Positions 7,965-19,000 are shown, counted from the first letter of the stretch. The stretch: DNA of 64,000 nt from Lacrimispora sp. BS-2 (GCF_040207125.1 NZ_CP157940.1:434001-498000), one strand, 5' to 3'. Program-made: numbers and translations. Notes: generated by a model from the letters alone, not told the origin.

Positions 7965-8327
7965 GATTTTTCTCCTATGTTGTAAATTAAAAATACAAAA
8001 TCCAATAAAATGTATTAGTAATTATAGTATGGTTGTTTGCTAAAATCCAGCGTTATTTAGCATTTCCATTAAGTTAAGACAAAAAGTTAAAAATATAATA
8101 TGCAGACGGCTGATCTGCACCACACCGGCAATCCTCCTTTCTTAATCAAAGCATGAATATTGCATATACAAAACCACAATTATAACCATCATACGTAATC
8201 TGTTACCAACGGCAGGAAAAACAATCCCCCAATTCAAGAAAGCCTGTGGCATATTTTAAGTACAAATGATATAATAAAATAAAACTAATTGAAAAAACAA
8301 AGGATAAGGAGAAGAAACAAAAGTTAT
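7965..8327. other. Divergent intergenic region between EamA gene and recQ
   Basis: About 360 AT-rich bases. A minus-strand TATAAT lies near 8020-8030 for the transporter and a plus-strand TATAAT near 8268-8275 for recQ, both with weak -35 elements. No open frame or strong hairpin was seen. Confidence 0.45.
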
Positions 8328-10187
8328 ATGGATAAATTTCAAGCATTAAAGCACTATTTCGGCTACGACAGTTTCCGGGAGGGGCAGGAAATTCTTATCG
8401 ACAGCATTTTGTCAGGAAGAGACGCCCTCGGGATCATGCCCACCGGTTCAGGAAAATCCCTGTGCTTCCAGATACCGGCTCTCATGATGGAAGGAATTAC
8501 ACTGGTTATTTCCCCCCTGATCTCCCTCATGAAAGATCAGGTGACAACTCTCAATCAGGCAGGCATTCATGCCGCATATCTTAACAGTTCTTTGACTGCA
8601 AGTCAGTATTATAAGGCCCTGGCCTATGCGCGGGAAGGGCGATATCCCATTATTTATGTAGCTCCGGAACGTCTTGTAACGGATGAATTTCTGGATTTCG
8701 CATTAAACTCAAACATTTCCATGGTAGCGGTGGATGAAGCTCACTGTGTATCCCAGTGGGGACAAGATTTCAGGCCCAGCTATTTAAAAATTGTGGATTT
8801 TATTGATAAGCTTCCCAAACGTCCGGTCATCAGCGCATTTACGGCCACTGCTACAAAAGAAGTCCGTGAAGATGTGATTGATATTCTCATGCTCAGGGAG
8901 CCTGCCGTGGTATCTACAGGATATGACAGGCCCAACCTCTATCTGGGCGTTCAATCACCCAAGGATAAGTATGCTACGTTAAAGAACTACGTGGAATGTC
9001 ACCCGGATCAGTGCGGGATTATTTACTGTCTGACCAGAAAGCTGGTGGAAGAGGTATGTGACCGGCTGAATCAGGAGGGCTTTTCGGCAACCAGATACCA
9101 CGCAGGGTTAAGCGATGAGGAGCGGCGGAGGAATCAGGATGACTTTATTTACGACAGAAGCCAGATCATGGTGGCGACCAATGCCTTTGGCATGGGAATC
9201 GATAAATCCAATGTACGGTTTGTTATCCATTACAACATGCCCAAAAATCTGGAATCCTATTATCAGGAAGTTGGCAGGTGCTCCAGAGATGGGGAGCCGG
9301 GGGAATGCATTTTGTTATACAGCGGCCAGGATGTGATGACCAATCAGATGTTTATTGACAACAACCAGGATAATCAGGAGCTGGATTCCCTTACCCGCCA
9401 GATGGTCATGGAGCGGGACCGTGAACGGCTTAAGAAGATGACCTTTTATTCCTTTACCAACGAATGTCTCAGGGACTACATTCTGCGGTACTTTGGAGAG
9501 TATGGAGAGAATTACTGCGGCAACTGTTCCAATTGCCTGAGCCAGTTTGAAACAGTGGATGTGACGGATATTGCCAGGGGGCTGATAGGTTGTGTGGAGT
9601 CTTGCCGGCAGCGGTATGGCGTAAATGTGATTATTGATACCGTTCATGGAGCTAATACTGCGAAAATTCGGAATTACCGGATGGATCAGAATGCCTATTA
9701 TGGAGTGTTGGCAAAGGTGCCTGCTTACAAGCTGAGACAGGTCATGAATTATTTGATGTTAAATGAATTCCTGACAGTCACAAATGACGAGTATGCCATT
9801 GTGAAACTGACCGGGAAATCAAAGGGAGTTTTAGCGGATGGTGAGGAGATTGTCATGAAAATGGCAAAGGAACAGGAACATCCGGTGAAGGCAAAGGAAG
9901 GGAAGAAATCAAAGACACGTAAAATGTCAGCAATATCCGGTTCTGTTCTTTCAGAAGCAGATGAAGAGCTGTTTGAGACCTTACGGGCACTTCGCATGGA
10001 GATTGCCAAAGAGGAAAAAGTACCTCCTTATATTGTTTTCTCTGACAAGACGTTAGTACATATGTGCATGGTAAAACCGAAGACAAAAGAGGAAATGTTG
10101 TCGGTGTCCGGGGTAGGAGAATTTAAGTATGAGAAATATGGGGAGCGGTTTTTAGTCTGTGTGAAGGAATCGAGTGGTGATTTCTGA
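8328..10187 (+). CDS. recQ: ATP-dependent DNA helicase RecQ
   Basis: A 3'-5' DNA helicase for recombination and stalled-fork repair. The domain order is complete: SF2 core with Walker A MPTGSGKS (about residues 38-45) and DEAH (VDEAHCVSQWGQDFRP, about 134-150), helicase C-lobe ending in QEVGRCSRDG, the RecQ zinc-binding motif with Cys ligands in YCGNCSNC (about 394-401), a winged RQC domain, and an HRDC domain near 545-610. An upstream in-frame TTG (8289) lacks a ribosome site, so the ATG of MDKFQALKHYFGYDSFREGQ is preferred, giving 619 residues. The last 42 bases are echoed 1.2 kb downstream (see 11331-11392). Confidence 0.95.
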   Translation: MDKFQALKHYFGYDSFREGQEILIDSILSGRDALGIMPTGSGKSLCFQIPALMMEGITLVISPLISLMKDQVTTLNQAGIHAAYLNSSLTASQYYKALAYAREGRYPIIYVAPERLVTDEFLDFALNSNISMVAVDEAHCVSQWGQDFRPSYLKIVDFIDKLPKRPVISAFTATATKEVREDVIDILMLREPAVVSTGYDRPNLYLGVQSPKDKYATLKNYVECHPDQCGIIYCLTRKLVEEVCDRLNQEGFSATRYHAGLSDEERRRNQDDFIYDRSQIMVATNAFGMGIDKSNVRFVIHYNMPKNLESYYQEVGRCSRDGEPGECILLYSGQDVMTNQMFIDNNQDNQELDSLTRQMVMERDRERLKKMTFYSFTNECLRDYILRYFGEYGENYCGNCSNCLSQFETVDVTDIARGLIGCVESCRQRYGVNVIIDTVHGANTAKIRNYRMDQNAYYGVLAKVPAYKLRQVMNYLMLNEFLTVTNDEYAIVKLTGKSKGVLADGEEIVMKMAKEQEHPVKAKEGKKSKTRKMSAISGSVLSEADEELFETLRALRMEIAKEEKVPPYIVFSDKTLVHMCMVKPKTKEEMLSVSGVGEFKYEKYGERFLVCVKESSGDF

Positions 10188-10255
10188 GACGGATATACTG
10201 GAAATGTATTACGTAATTCCTGCGAAAAAGGGGTGTAATCCAGAATAATCTTACC

Positions 10256-10284
10256 TTGACAATATAAACGTCACAGGGTAAAAT
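10256..10284 (+). promoter_or_regulatory. Promoter of the REC-GGDEF gene
   Basis: TTGACA, 17-base spacer, TAAAAT. The leader to the ATG at 10420 is about 130 bases and contains short inverted repeats (for example GGATGGCATCC at 10322-10332) of unknown meaning. Confidence 0.7.
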
Positions 10285-10419
10285 TGTAAAACAAAAGTTT
10301 TGCCAATGTACATATCAAAATGGATGGCATCCAAATGGCTGCCACCAGTATTTTTATGAGTATTTGCACATTGGATGTTTCTGGCCATTTTAGTTCGGCG
10401 AAAGCACAGGGAGATTATC

Positions 10420-11322
10420 ATGGAAGGTGAAACTGTATATAAAATACTCATTGTTGAGGACGGAAAAGTAAGCCAGAAGGTGTTGATGGAAACCTTACAA
10501 GATACATATAATGTCAGGGTCGTCTCCACTGGCAAAGAAGCAATGCAAATGGTCAAACAATTCCGGCCGCATCTGATCTTGCTTGATATCATGCTGCCGG
10601 ATACCAACGGGTTCGATGTTCTAAAGGAACTGAAAGAAACCCAATCCACTCAGAGTATTCCCATTATCGTTATCACAGGACTGGATAACGATCAGGACGA
10701 GGAGAAAGCACTGTGTTTAGGTGCGGTCGACTATATACGGAAGCCTTTTAACAAAGTTTTGGTGAATGCACGCGTGAAGATCCATATTAAAATCGTAGAA
10801 CAACTGCTTACCATTGAAAAATTTGGTTTTTATGATGGATTGACCGGCCTTGCGAACCGTCGTAAGTTTGATTATCATATGGAATATGAATGGCAAAGGG
10901 CATTGCGGAAAAAGACCACCATCGGGCTGTTGATGATGGATCTGGACAACTTTAAGAATTACAATGATACATATGGCCACAGGCAGGGAGATATTATGTT
11001 AAAAGCTGTGGCAGGGGTTTTGAATAAAACTTTAAATCGGGCCACTGACTTACCGTGCCGTTGGGGCGGCGAAGAATTTGCTGTTCTCATATCGGAAACC
11101 AGTCTGGAAAAAGTATTATTAATTGCGGAGAAAATACGTTCAAGCATTGAGGCTTTAGAAGTGCCAAGGAGTAATTCGGATGAAATTACAAGAATAACTG
11201 CCAGTATTAGTGCGATCTGTGCCGCTCCATATCAATGCGAACAACTGGAAGGTTTCTTTGAAAACGCTGACTGTCTCCTGTATCAAGCTAAAAAAGAAGG
11301 GAGAAACCGGGTGCGGTTTTGA
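10420..11322 (+). CDS. Response regulator with GGDEF diguanylate cyclase output
   Basis: A two-component output enzyme that should make cyclic di-GMP when phosphorylated. The receiver domain (about residues 1-125) has the acidic pocket VEDG, the phospho-acceptor Asp56 in LLDIMLPD and the conserved Lys in YIRKPFN. The GGDEF domain (about 135-300) has an intact catalytic GGEEF at 216-220. An inhibitory I-site RATD at 207-210 lies exactly five residues before it, so product inhibition is likely. The chosen ATG follows GGGAG; the frame is open further upstream. No sensor kinase lies nearby. It sits between recQ and a duplicated fragment of recQ, which suggests insertion at this locus. Confidence 0.9.
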   Translation: MEGETVYKILIVEDGKVSQKVLMETLQDTYNVRVVSTGKEAMQMVKQFRPHLILLDIMLPDTNGFDVLKELKETQSTQSIPIIVITGLDNDQDEEKALCLGAVDYIRKPFNKVLVNARVKIHIKIVEQLLTIEKFGFYDGLTGLANRRKFDYHMEYEWQRALRKKTTIGLLMMDLDNFKNYNDTYGHRQGDIMLKAVAGVLNKTLNRATDLPCRWGGEEFAVLISETSLEKVLLIAEKIRSSIEALEVPRSNSDEITRITASISAICAAPYQCEQLEGFFENADCLLYQAKKEGRNRVRF

Positions 11323-11330
11323 TTGTTTAG

Positions 11331-11392
11331 CCTATGAGAGCTATGGAGAGCGGTTTTTAACTAGAGTGAAGGAAATACCTTCAAACGGTTAA
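11331..11392 (+). pseudogene. Remnant copy of the recQ 3' end
   Basis: This stretch encodes YESYGERFLTRVKE followed by a stop, matching YEKYGERFLVCVKE at the RecQ C-terminus. Over 42 bases (10131-10172 against about 11332-11373) I count 34 identities, and reading frame and distance to the stop codon are kept. It is too short to function. It is best explained as debris of a duplication or of a second recQ-type gene that flanked the cyclase. Confidence 0.7.
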
Positions 11393-11542
11393 TAATACTA
11401 GGAATTGGGAATTTAGGTTGAAAAACGGATTAGTGTAAAGGTAATGGTATGAGGTATTTCTTTATATGCAGAAGGTACAGAATAAGATTGTGGAGTGGCG
11501 TCTGAAATCAGATAAAACACAAGAGAAAGAATGAAAAAATAT

Positions 11543-11578
11543 AAGGCGGCAGCTTGTTCCCACAAGCGGCCGCCTTTT
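11543..11578 (+). terminator. Rho-independent terminator
   Basis: GGCGGC-A-GCTTGT, loop TCCC, ACAAGC-G-GCCGCC, then TTTTT. A strong GC stem with a T tract closes the recQ/GGDEF region before the next gene. Confidence 0.85.
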
Positions 11579-11679
11579 TAAGAAGGGTACTCTTTCTTTC
11601 TCTCCCTGTTCAGTACTTAAGAATTATGGTATGATTGAAAAAACAGATTACAGGTACAGAGAGCAAAGGACGAATTTTT

Positions 11680-14600
11680 ATGGAACAGACAGCCAGAAAT
11701 ATTTTCAGAGCAGTCCATGAGGGAAAGTGGCTGAGCATTGAGTACAGGAATAAAAAGGAAGAAATAACCAAATACTGGATCGCTGTTCACGGCATTGACG
11801 CAAAGAAGAAAACCTTAGAGGTAGAGGGTTTTCATCTCACCTTGTTTACGGTGGATAAATTTCCTTGCATTTATGTGGATTCCATTCTCTCTTCCTCCGT
11901 GGTGGACGGATCTTACTATGAACCAGATCCCATACTTGTTCAGGATATCAATGAAAATCCTGAAAAATACCGGAATCTTTTTGCCTCCCCTGTGAATTTA
12001 AAGATACTGGATTATTTGACGGATTGCAGCCGCCTGGACACAAGACCCTATCAAAGCGATTATTCTATTATCCGCCATCTGGACGGCGAATGCTTAAACA
12101 GTGAGGAGTATCCCTTAAGCGACCAACAGTTTAAAGAGATCGTGAACCGCTTTCAGGAAGATGCAGCAGGAGCGGGAAATAGGAAAAACTGGAAGCTGCG
12201 CCAGCTTTGCATGAATGTGCTCAGTATTGTAGTCAAGGGGAAAGGAAGGCAGCGGGAGTCTCTTTATGTCCTGGCATACAAACGGCTCTTTCTTGATGTA
12301 AAGCGGCGTGTGCTGAAACCGGCAAAGGAGATCACCATATGCAGGGAGTTTACCATTGGGGGAGAGTGTCAGAGCATCCGGAAGTTTCTGGATCCTTCCG
12401 ATTATGAGCTTTTGGAGGATTTTGAAAAGAATCAGGAGCTTATAAAAGACCGGATCATAAACGAAAGCCGTGCCGCCGGGGGAGTGGATGACAGGCCTTA
12501 TCTCATTGCCCTGGAATCAGAGGTGAAAGTAGACCTAACCTATGAATACGGCGGCATACTCACCATGTTTGAGGAAAACCGGGCAACCTATCCGGTCAAA
12601 GCCTTTTTTGGAAACCTGACCGCAAAGGCAGACAGAAGAAAGGACTATCCCATTACCCTGCTTCAGCGCCGGGCAAATTTAGACCAGCTTCTTGCCATCC
12701 ATAATGGGGTAAAATATCCGGTGACCTATGTCCAGGGCCCTCCTGGGACCGGGAAATCCTATTCCATTGTCAATACCATTGTTACGGCCTTTTTTAACGA
12801 AAAAACTGTGCTTCTCACCTCCTATAACAACCAGCCCATTGATACTGTAGTAAAGGATCTCCAGTCCATTTCCTACAAAGGAACCGGTCTGATTCCCTTT
12901 CCAATAATCCGCCTGGGAAGCGATGAAAAAGTTTATGAGGCCCTTTCTTATATAAAGGAACTTTATGAGCAGGTGAAGAAATGGAAGGTATTTGAAAACA
13001 CCCTGGAAAAGAACAGGGACGATAAGGCAAACCGCATGAAGCAGCTGACCGCTCTTCTTAAACGGCACGAAGAGATCCTGGCTTTAAGGGAACAAAAGGA
13101 AGCCATTGAATGCCTGATGGCGGTAAATAAGCATCTGACCTTCCAGACCGATCTTCAGGGGCGCCAGCTGGAGCGCGTAAAGGAAAAGCTTCAGAAAATA
13201 GGAGAGGTGACCGAGGAACAGGCTCTGGCTCTTCTGGAGGATGATGAAGAGGAGTTTAAAAAATATCTTTATTTTACCTCCGTAAAATATTTAAAAAGGC
13301 TGGGAGAACCTAAAAATGCAGACCTCTGGAATATTCTGGAGATAAAAGACAAGGCAGATCAGGTGAAGGCGTTTAATGAATATCTGGGAAATCCTGAGAA
13401 TGTGAGAAAATTCCTCCGCATTTTCCCCGTGGTGGCATCAACCTGCATTTCTTCCCATAAAATCGGACATCCGGAGCCTTATTTTGATCTGGTGGTAATG
13501 GATGAGGCCAGCCAGTGCAACACGGCCCTTTCCCTGGTTCCTATTATCAGAGGGGAGAATTTAATGCTGGTGGGAGATCCCCAGCAGTTAAACCCGGTGA
13601 TCCTTCTGGATAAAAAGGACAATGACATCTTAAAGAAACGGTATATGGTTCCAGATGAATATGATTACTGCAAGAATTCCATATACAAGGCCTTCCTTGC
13701 CAATGATTCCGTCAGTGACGAGATCCTTCTCCGCCATCATTACCGCTGCAGCAAGCAGATCATTCAGTTCAACAACATGAAATATTATAACAACCGGCTG
13801 AATATAGAAAGCAGGGTCCAATCGGAAAATCCCCTGGTCTTTATGGATATCCAGGACAACAGGACCGACTATAAAAACACGGCTCCCAGGGAGGCCGAAA
13901 AAATCGTAGAATATGTAAGATCCAATCCGGACCGGAAAATCGGCATCATAACGCCCTTTACCAATCAAAAGGAATGCATTAGTGAAATGCTGGCTGAAAA
14001 CGGGATCCATGACGTAAGCTGCGGCACGGTCCATGCATTTCAGGGAGATGAAAAGGATATCATCCTGTTTTCCCTGGCTCTTACGGACCAGACTTCAGAA
14101 AAGACCTATGAATGGCTTAAGAACAACCGGGAGCTGATCAATGTAGCCACTTCAAGGGCAAGGGAACAGCTTGTGATCGTATCTGACAGGAAGAACCTGG
14201 ACAGGCTACACAGCGGAGAAGAAAAGGACGATGTATATGAACTGGTGGAATACGTAAAAACAAGAGGAAACTGTAAAGTCACTCCTGATGAGGTCCATTC
14301 CCGGGCGTTGGGCGTAAAGCCTTACAGCACGGAAACAGAAAAAGCCTTTTTGACCAGCTTAAATCACGCCCTTGAAAATATACTGGGTGATAACAGGAAA
14401 TGCTCGGTAAAAAAAGAGGTAGCCATATCCCAGGTATTTGAAGAAAATACCACGGGAGACGGCCTGTTTTATAACGGGCGGTTTGATTTTGTCCTGTATG
14501 AAAAGGATTTCGGCGGCAGAGAGATCCCGGTACTTGCCATTGAGCTGGATGGAAAGGAACATCTGGCAGATGAGTCCGTAAAAAAGCGGGATAAGAGGAA

Positions 14601-14715
14601 AGAGGCCATATGCCGGGAACATGGATTTGAACTGATCCGGGTGGAGAACTCTTATGCAAGACGGTATTATTATATAAAACATGTGCTGGAAGAGTATTTT
14701 AAACATTTAAGATAA
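11680..14715 (+). CDS. Superfamily 1 helicase with WYL-like N-terminus and PD-(D/E)XK-like C-terminus
   Basis: An approximately 1011-residue multidomain nucleic-acid enzyme. The N-terminal 80 residues (IFRAVHEGKWLSIEYRNKK...) resemble a WYL ligand-sensing domain. The middle is a DNA2/NAM7/UPF1-type SF1 helicase: Walker A VQGPPGTGKS near residue 351, a coiled insertion, Walker B VVMDEASQCN, motif III GDPQQLNPV, and motif VI NVATSRAREQLVIVSD. The last 110 residues (GRFDFVLYEKD, then LAIELDGKEH with Lys-rich follow-up) look like a PD-(D/E)XK/DUF2726-type nuclease. An upstream TTG at 11635 is in frame; the ATG is preferred for its AAAGGA. It sits beside sbcDC and recQ, so repair or defence roles are both plausible. 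Confidence 0.82.
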   Translation: MEQTARNIFRAVHEGKWLSIEYRNKKEEITKYWIAVHGIDAKKKTLEVEGFHLTLFTVDKFPCIYVDSILSSSVVDGSYYEPDPILVQDINENPEKYRNLFASPVNLKILDYLTDCSRLDTRPYQSDYSIIRHLDGECLNSEEYPLSDQQFKEIVNRFQEDAAGAGNRKNWKLRQLCMNVLSIVVKGKGRQRESLYVLAYKRLFLDVKRRVLKPAKEITICREFTIGGECQSIRKFLDPSDYELLEDFEKNQELIKDRIINESRAAGGVDDRPYLIALESEVKVDLTYEYGGILTMFEENRATYPVKAFFGNLTAKADRRKDYPITLLQRRANLDQLLAIHNGVKYPVTYVQGPPGTGKSYSIVNTIVTAFFNEKTVLLTSYNNQPIDTVVKDLQSISYKGTGLIPFPIIRLGSDEKVYEALSYIKELYEQVKKWKVFENTLEKNRDDKANRMKQLTALLKRHEEILALREQKEAIECLMAVNKHLTFQTDLQGRQLERVKEKLQKIGEVTEEQALALLEDDEEEFKKYLYFTSVKYLKRLGEPKNADLWNILEIKDKADQVKAFNEYLGNPENVRKFLRIFPVVASTCISSHKIGHPEPYFDLVVMDEASQCNTALSLVPIIRGENLMLVGDPQQLNPVILLDKKDNDILKKRYMVPDEYDYCKNSIYKAFLANDSVSDEILLRHHYRCSKQIIQFNNMKYYNNRLNIESRVQSENPLVFMDIQDNRTDYKNTAPREAEKIVEYVRSNPDRKIGIITPFTNQKECISEMLAENGIHDVSCGTVHAFQGDEKDIILFSLALTDQTSEKTYEWLKNNRELINVATSRAREQLVIVSDRKNLDRLHSGEEKDDVYELVEYVKTRGNCKVTPDEVHSRALGVKPYSTETEKAFLTSLNHALENILGDNRKCSVKKEVAISQVFEENTTGDGLFYNGRFDFVLYEKDFGGREIPVLAIELDGKEHLADESVKKRDKRKEAICREHGFELIRVENSYARRYYYIKHVLEEYFKHLR

Positions 14716-14833
14716 AAAATGCTTGTGAGGTAAGACCATGGGGCCATACCTTCACGTCCGATGCCCAGTGGTGCGGGGCATGCTGTAAAGCGGGACGAGC
14801 TTTGCCAAAAAGCGTGGGCAGGAAAGAGGAAAC

Positions 14834-16003
14834 ATGAAAATTTTTCATTTGTCTGATCTGCATATCGGAAAGCAGTTAAACGGCTACAGCTTAAAGGAGA
14901 ACCAGGAAGCAGTCTTAAAACAGATCGTGGATTATGGGTTGGTCCATCATCCGGATGCAATCCTGATCTGTGGCGATATTTATGATAAAACGGCTCCTTC
15001 CGGGGAGGCCTACACCATGTTCGGCAATTTTCTGGAAGCTCTTTCCGGGATAAAGCCTCAGATTTCAGTTTTGATCATCGCAGGAAACCACGATTCTCCG
15101 GAACGTCTGTCCTATGCAGGGGCCTTTTTGGAACGGCACCACATTCATTTATCCGTGTTCCCTCCTAAAAGCCCTGAGGAGTACTTAAAAAAGGTGGTAT
15201 TGAAGGATGAAAACGGCCCTGTGAATTTCTATTTTCTTCCCTTTTTAAAACCAGGGTACGTAAGGCAGGTTTTTCCGGAGAATCAGCCGAATGGATACGA
15301 GAGTGCCGTAAAGGCTGTATTAGAAAGGGAAACCATTGATACAGGGGAGCGGAACGTCCTTTTATCCCATCAATTTTACACAGGAGGAAATAAAGACCCG
15401 GAAACCTGTGAATCAGAGCAGGCAGTCATCATGGCAGGCGGCCTGGACCGAATAGATGCTGATGTTCTTTCTGCATTTGATTACGTGGCCCTTGGCCATC
15501 TTCACGGTTCCCAAAAAGTAGGCAGGGCTTCGGTCCGGTACTGTGGGACACCCTATAAATATTCCGTCAGTGAGGAGAACCATAAAAAATCCATCACAAT
15601 GGTGAATCTGGGGAAAAAGGGGGAGGAGCCGGAGCTGGAATTTCTCCCTCTTCATGGAATCCAGGATGTAAGGCGGGAAAGAGGAAGCTTATCTGAAATC
15701 CTTAAAAGGGCGACCGAAGAAAACCGCCATGATTTTGTCAGCGTTACCCTTACCGATGAAGAGGATCCTTACCGTGTCAGAGAGCGTTTGGAAGAGGTTT
15801 TCGATCATTTGCTGGAGCTTCGGGTGGACAATGAGCGGACCAGGAAAAAACGGATGGAAGAGGGAGAAACGGTGCCAGTCCTTAGGCCCTTGGAGGCATT
15901 CAGGCAGTTTTACAAGACAGTAAGAGGCGGAGAGATGACAAAAGAGGAAGAAAAGGCCATGGAACGGATCGTGCAGGAAGCAAAGGAGGAAGAGGGATTA
16001 TGA
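14834..16003 (+). CDS. sbcD: SbcD nuclease subunit of SbcCD
   Basis: The Mre11-type Mn-dependent phosphoesterase of the SbcCD complex, which opens DNA hairpins and processes protein-blocked ends. Metal-binding motifs appear in order: DLHIGK at residues 8-13, GDIYD, GNHDSPERL and GHLHG. The length of 389 residues is normal. AAAGAGG precedes the ATG. It overlaps sbcC by four bases (ATGA), the usual coupled arrangement. The 118 bases before it contain only a 16-codon frame of no credibility. Confidence 0.95.
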   Translation: MKIFHLSDLHIGKQLNGYSLKENQEAVLKQIVDYGLVHHPDAILICGDIYDKTAPSGEAYTMFGNFLEALSGIKPQISVLIIAGNHDSPERLSYAGAFLERHHIHLSVFPPKSPEEYLKKVVLKDENGPVNFYFLPFLKPGYVRQVFPENQPNGYESAVKAVLERETIDTGERNVLLSHQFYTGGNKDPETCESEQAVIMAGGLDRIDADVLSAFDYVALGHLHGSQKVGRASVRYCGTPYKYSVSEENHKKSITMVNLGKKGEEPELEFLPLHGIQDVRRERGSLSEILKRATEENRHDFVSVTLTDEEDPYRVRERLEEVFDHLLELRVDNERTRKKRMEEGETVPVLRPLEAFRQFYKTVRGGEMTKEEEKAMERIVQEAKEEEGL

Positions 16004-19000
16004 AGCCATTGCAGTTGACCATGTCCGCCTTTGGTTCTTATGGGGGAAAGGAAACCGTGGATTTTGAGAAAATCGGCCATGGCATTTTCCTCATTACCGG
16101 AGATACGGGGGCAGGAAAGACCACCGTTTTTGATGCGGTGGCATTTGCCCTGTTCGGGGAAACCAGCGGACAGCGTCGGGAGCCTTCCATGATGCGAAGC
16201 CAGTATGGGTTAGAAGACCAGGAAACCTATGTTTCCCTGAAATTTTCCCAGGGTGGGGAAGTATATGAAATTATCAGAAGTCCTGCCTATACAAGGATCA
16301 GCAAACGAAAGAATAAAAACGGGGAATATACTACTGTCCCGGTTCCGTCAAAGGCCTCCCTTCTTTTGCCCGATGGGTCGGAATATGCAGGCAGCCTTCG
16401 GGATATTAATCAGAAGATCCAGGAGATCGTGGGCGTGGACCAGAACCAGTTCTCACAGATCGCCATGATTGCCCAGGGAGATTATTTAAGACTTCTTCAT
16501 GCATCTTCCAGGGAGCGGAAGGAGATATTTTCCAGGATTTTCAACACCGGAATCTACAGCCGGATCCAGATGAAATTAAAAGAAAAGAACAGCCAGCTTT
16601 ATGACAGCCTGGAAGACAACCGAAAAATGTGCTTCCATGAGCTTGAAAATGTGGAGCTTTTGGAAGAAAGTCCTTATAAGGAATCATGGCGGCAGCTTTT
16701 AGCTTTTAAGGAAACAAGGACGGAAGAGATCCAAAACCTGTTAGGCTCTATCCTGGAAGAGATAAAGGAAAAGGAACAAAAGCTTTCTGAGGAACGGCAT
16801 CATAAAGGAAAGGTTCTTTCCCAGGTGGAAGGGCAGTTGAGCCGGGCCCAGGAGGTAAACCGTCTTTTTGACGGCCTTGTGCAGGCAAAGGCTCATCTGG
16901 AGCTTTTGGAAGGCAGGAAGGAACAATGGCTTAAGCTGACGGAGCGGTTAAAGGAAGCCGTCCGGGCGGAAAAGGCAAATGGCCCGGAGGCCCAGTATGT
17001 GGATAAAAAGAAAGAATATGAAGAGGCTGTAAAGAGAGCCGGGCAGCTTGAAAAAGAGCTGGAGGACATAACCCTTGCCCTTTCTTCTGCGGAAAAAGAG
17101 GCGAAAGAAACTAGAGAGGCTTCTGCCGGTGAGGTGCCGGAACTGTCGGTCCTCATTGCCCGGCTGCAGGAAGCCATGCCCCTTTACCAGCGATGGAAGG
17201 CAATAGAAAAGACTTCTGCTGAAAAGAAACGGGAGGAAGCGGAAGGGGAGAAATGCCTTCGAAACATTGAAGCAGAACTGGCTCGTTTAAAGGCCCGGCT
17301 GTCAGCAAACGAAACAAGGCAGGAGCAGGCGGAGAAGAAGGCAGGGAATCTGCCGGAAATCAGGCAGAAGAAGGCAGAACTTTTGGGGCGGCAGCAGGCC
17401 ATGGAAACCCTTGAGAAGGCGGTCAGGGAAGAAGAAGCGGCGGGCGTAAGTAAAGAAAAATGCCAGGAAGCGGCCTTATTGGCCCAGGGAGAATATGAAC
17501 AGGCTGAAAGGCATTACAATGACAGGTTTCAGGAATTTCTGGCATTGCAGGCCGGAATTATGGCCAGAGAGCTGACAGAGGGGAACCCCTGTCCTGTCTG
17601 CGGTTCCATACATCATCCCCTGAAAGCGGAATTGACAGACGGCGCTGTCACCCAGGAAGAGGTGGAACAGGCAAAGGCGGCCAGAAACCGGGCAGAGGAA
17701 CGGCGTTCCCAAACCGCCCAGGCTGCAGTCAAGGCGTTAGAAGCCTTCCGCCAGAAGAAGGAGCAGCTGGAAGGGGAGGAAGAAAAGTGGTTTAAGGCAA
17801 CCTTCCATCAGGATCAGCTGAAAGCTCTTATGTCTGATGAAAGGAATCGTGCCGGTGTGCTGCTTAAGGAAGCAGAGAAGGAAGAACAGGAGGCTTTGGA
17901 GGCGGACAGCCTTTTAAAGAGGATTCTGGAAGAAAGAAAAGCGGACCGGAACAGACTTGAGGAGCTGGAGCTTGATAAAGAAAAGGCCATGAAAGACTGG
18001 CAGCTAAAACAGGTGAATAAGGCAGCCGTTCTGGCAGAGGCAGATCACGTGAAGAACCTTCTGCCATATCCTGAGGAAGAGAAAGCTGTAAGAGAGCTGG
18101 AACGCTTCAAAAAGAGGAAGGAAGAGCTTTTAAGGGCAGAGGAGCAGGCGGATAAACGGTTCCGGAACATTTTGGAAAAGGAAAAAGAAGAAAAGGGACG
18201 TTTGGCTTCGGAAAAGGAAAACCGGGAGATGCGGAGGCTTGCCATGGAACAGGCGTATCATGCCTTTCAGTCTGCTTTGGATGCCCTGGGATTTTCAGGA
18301 GAAGAGGATTACCGCAGGGCGGGGCAGACGCCGGAAACCTTAAAGCAGTGGGAGCAGGAAACCGGGAATTACGAAAAGGAGCTCTTAAAGGCCCGCACCG
18401 TTTACAGCCAGTATGAGGAGCAGACAAAGGGGCGTGAACGGATAGAAACGGAGCAGTGGAAGGAACAGGCCGAGACCCTTAAGGAGGAGCAGAAACAGTT
18501 ACAGGCGAAAGAAGCCAGAGTCACAGCGATTGGCAGCAGGGCTTTTCACGCAGCCGAAAATCTGAGACGGCTGTGGAAGGAGAGAGAACAGCTGGAAGAA
18601 ACGTACCGGCTCTATCACACTTTATTCCAGACTGCCAATGGGAAAATGGCCGGTACTGCCAGCCTGGATTTTCAGACCTATGTCCAAAGGCAGTATTTTA
18701 ACCAGATGATCCATGCGGCAAACAAACGGCTGGATGTCATGACAGACGGCCAGTTCCTGCTTCAGTGCAGGGATTTGGAGACCCTTGGAAAGCAGGGTGA
18801 GGTGGGCCTGGATCTGGATGTATACACCATGGCAACGGACAAAGTAAGGGATGTAAAGACACTTTCCGGCGGAGAATCCTTTATGGCGGCTTTGGCCATG
18901 GCCCTTGGCATGGCAGATATCATCCAGAGTACGGCAGGAAATGTGAGCATGGATGCTCTTTTCATTGACGAAGGCTTTGGATCTCTGGACGAAGAATCCA

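Noticed and set aside
14716..14833. Small gene between the SF1 helicase and sbcD
   Set aside because: The only frame is 16 codons with a poor ribosome site and no protein-like character.
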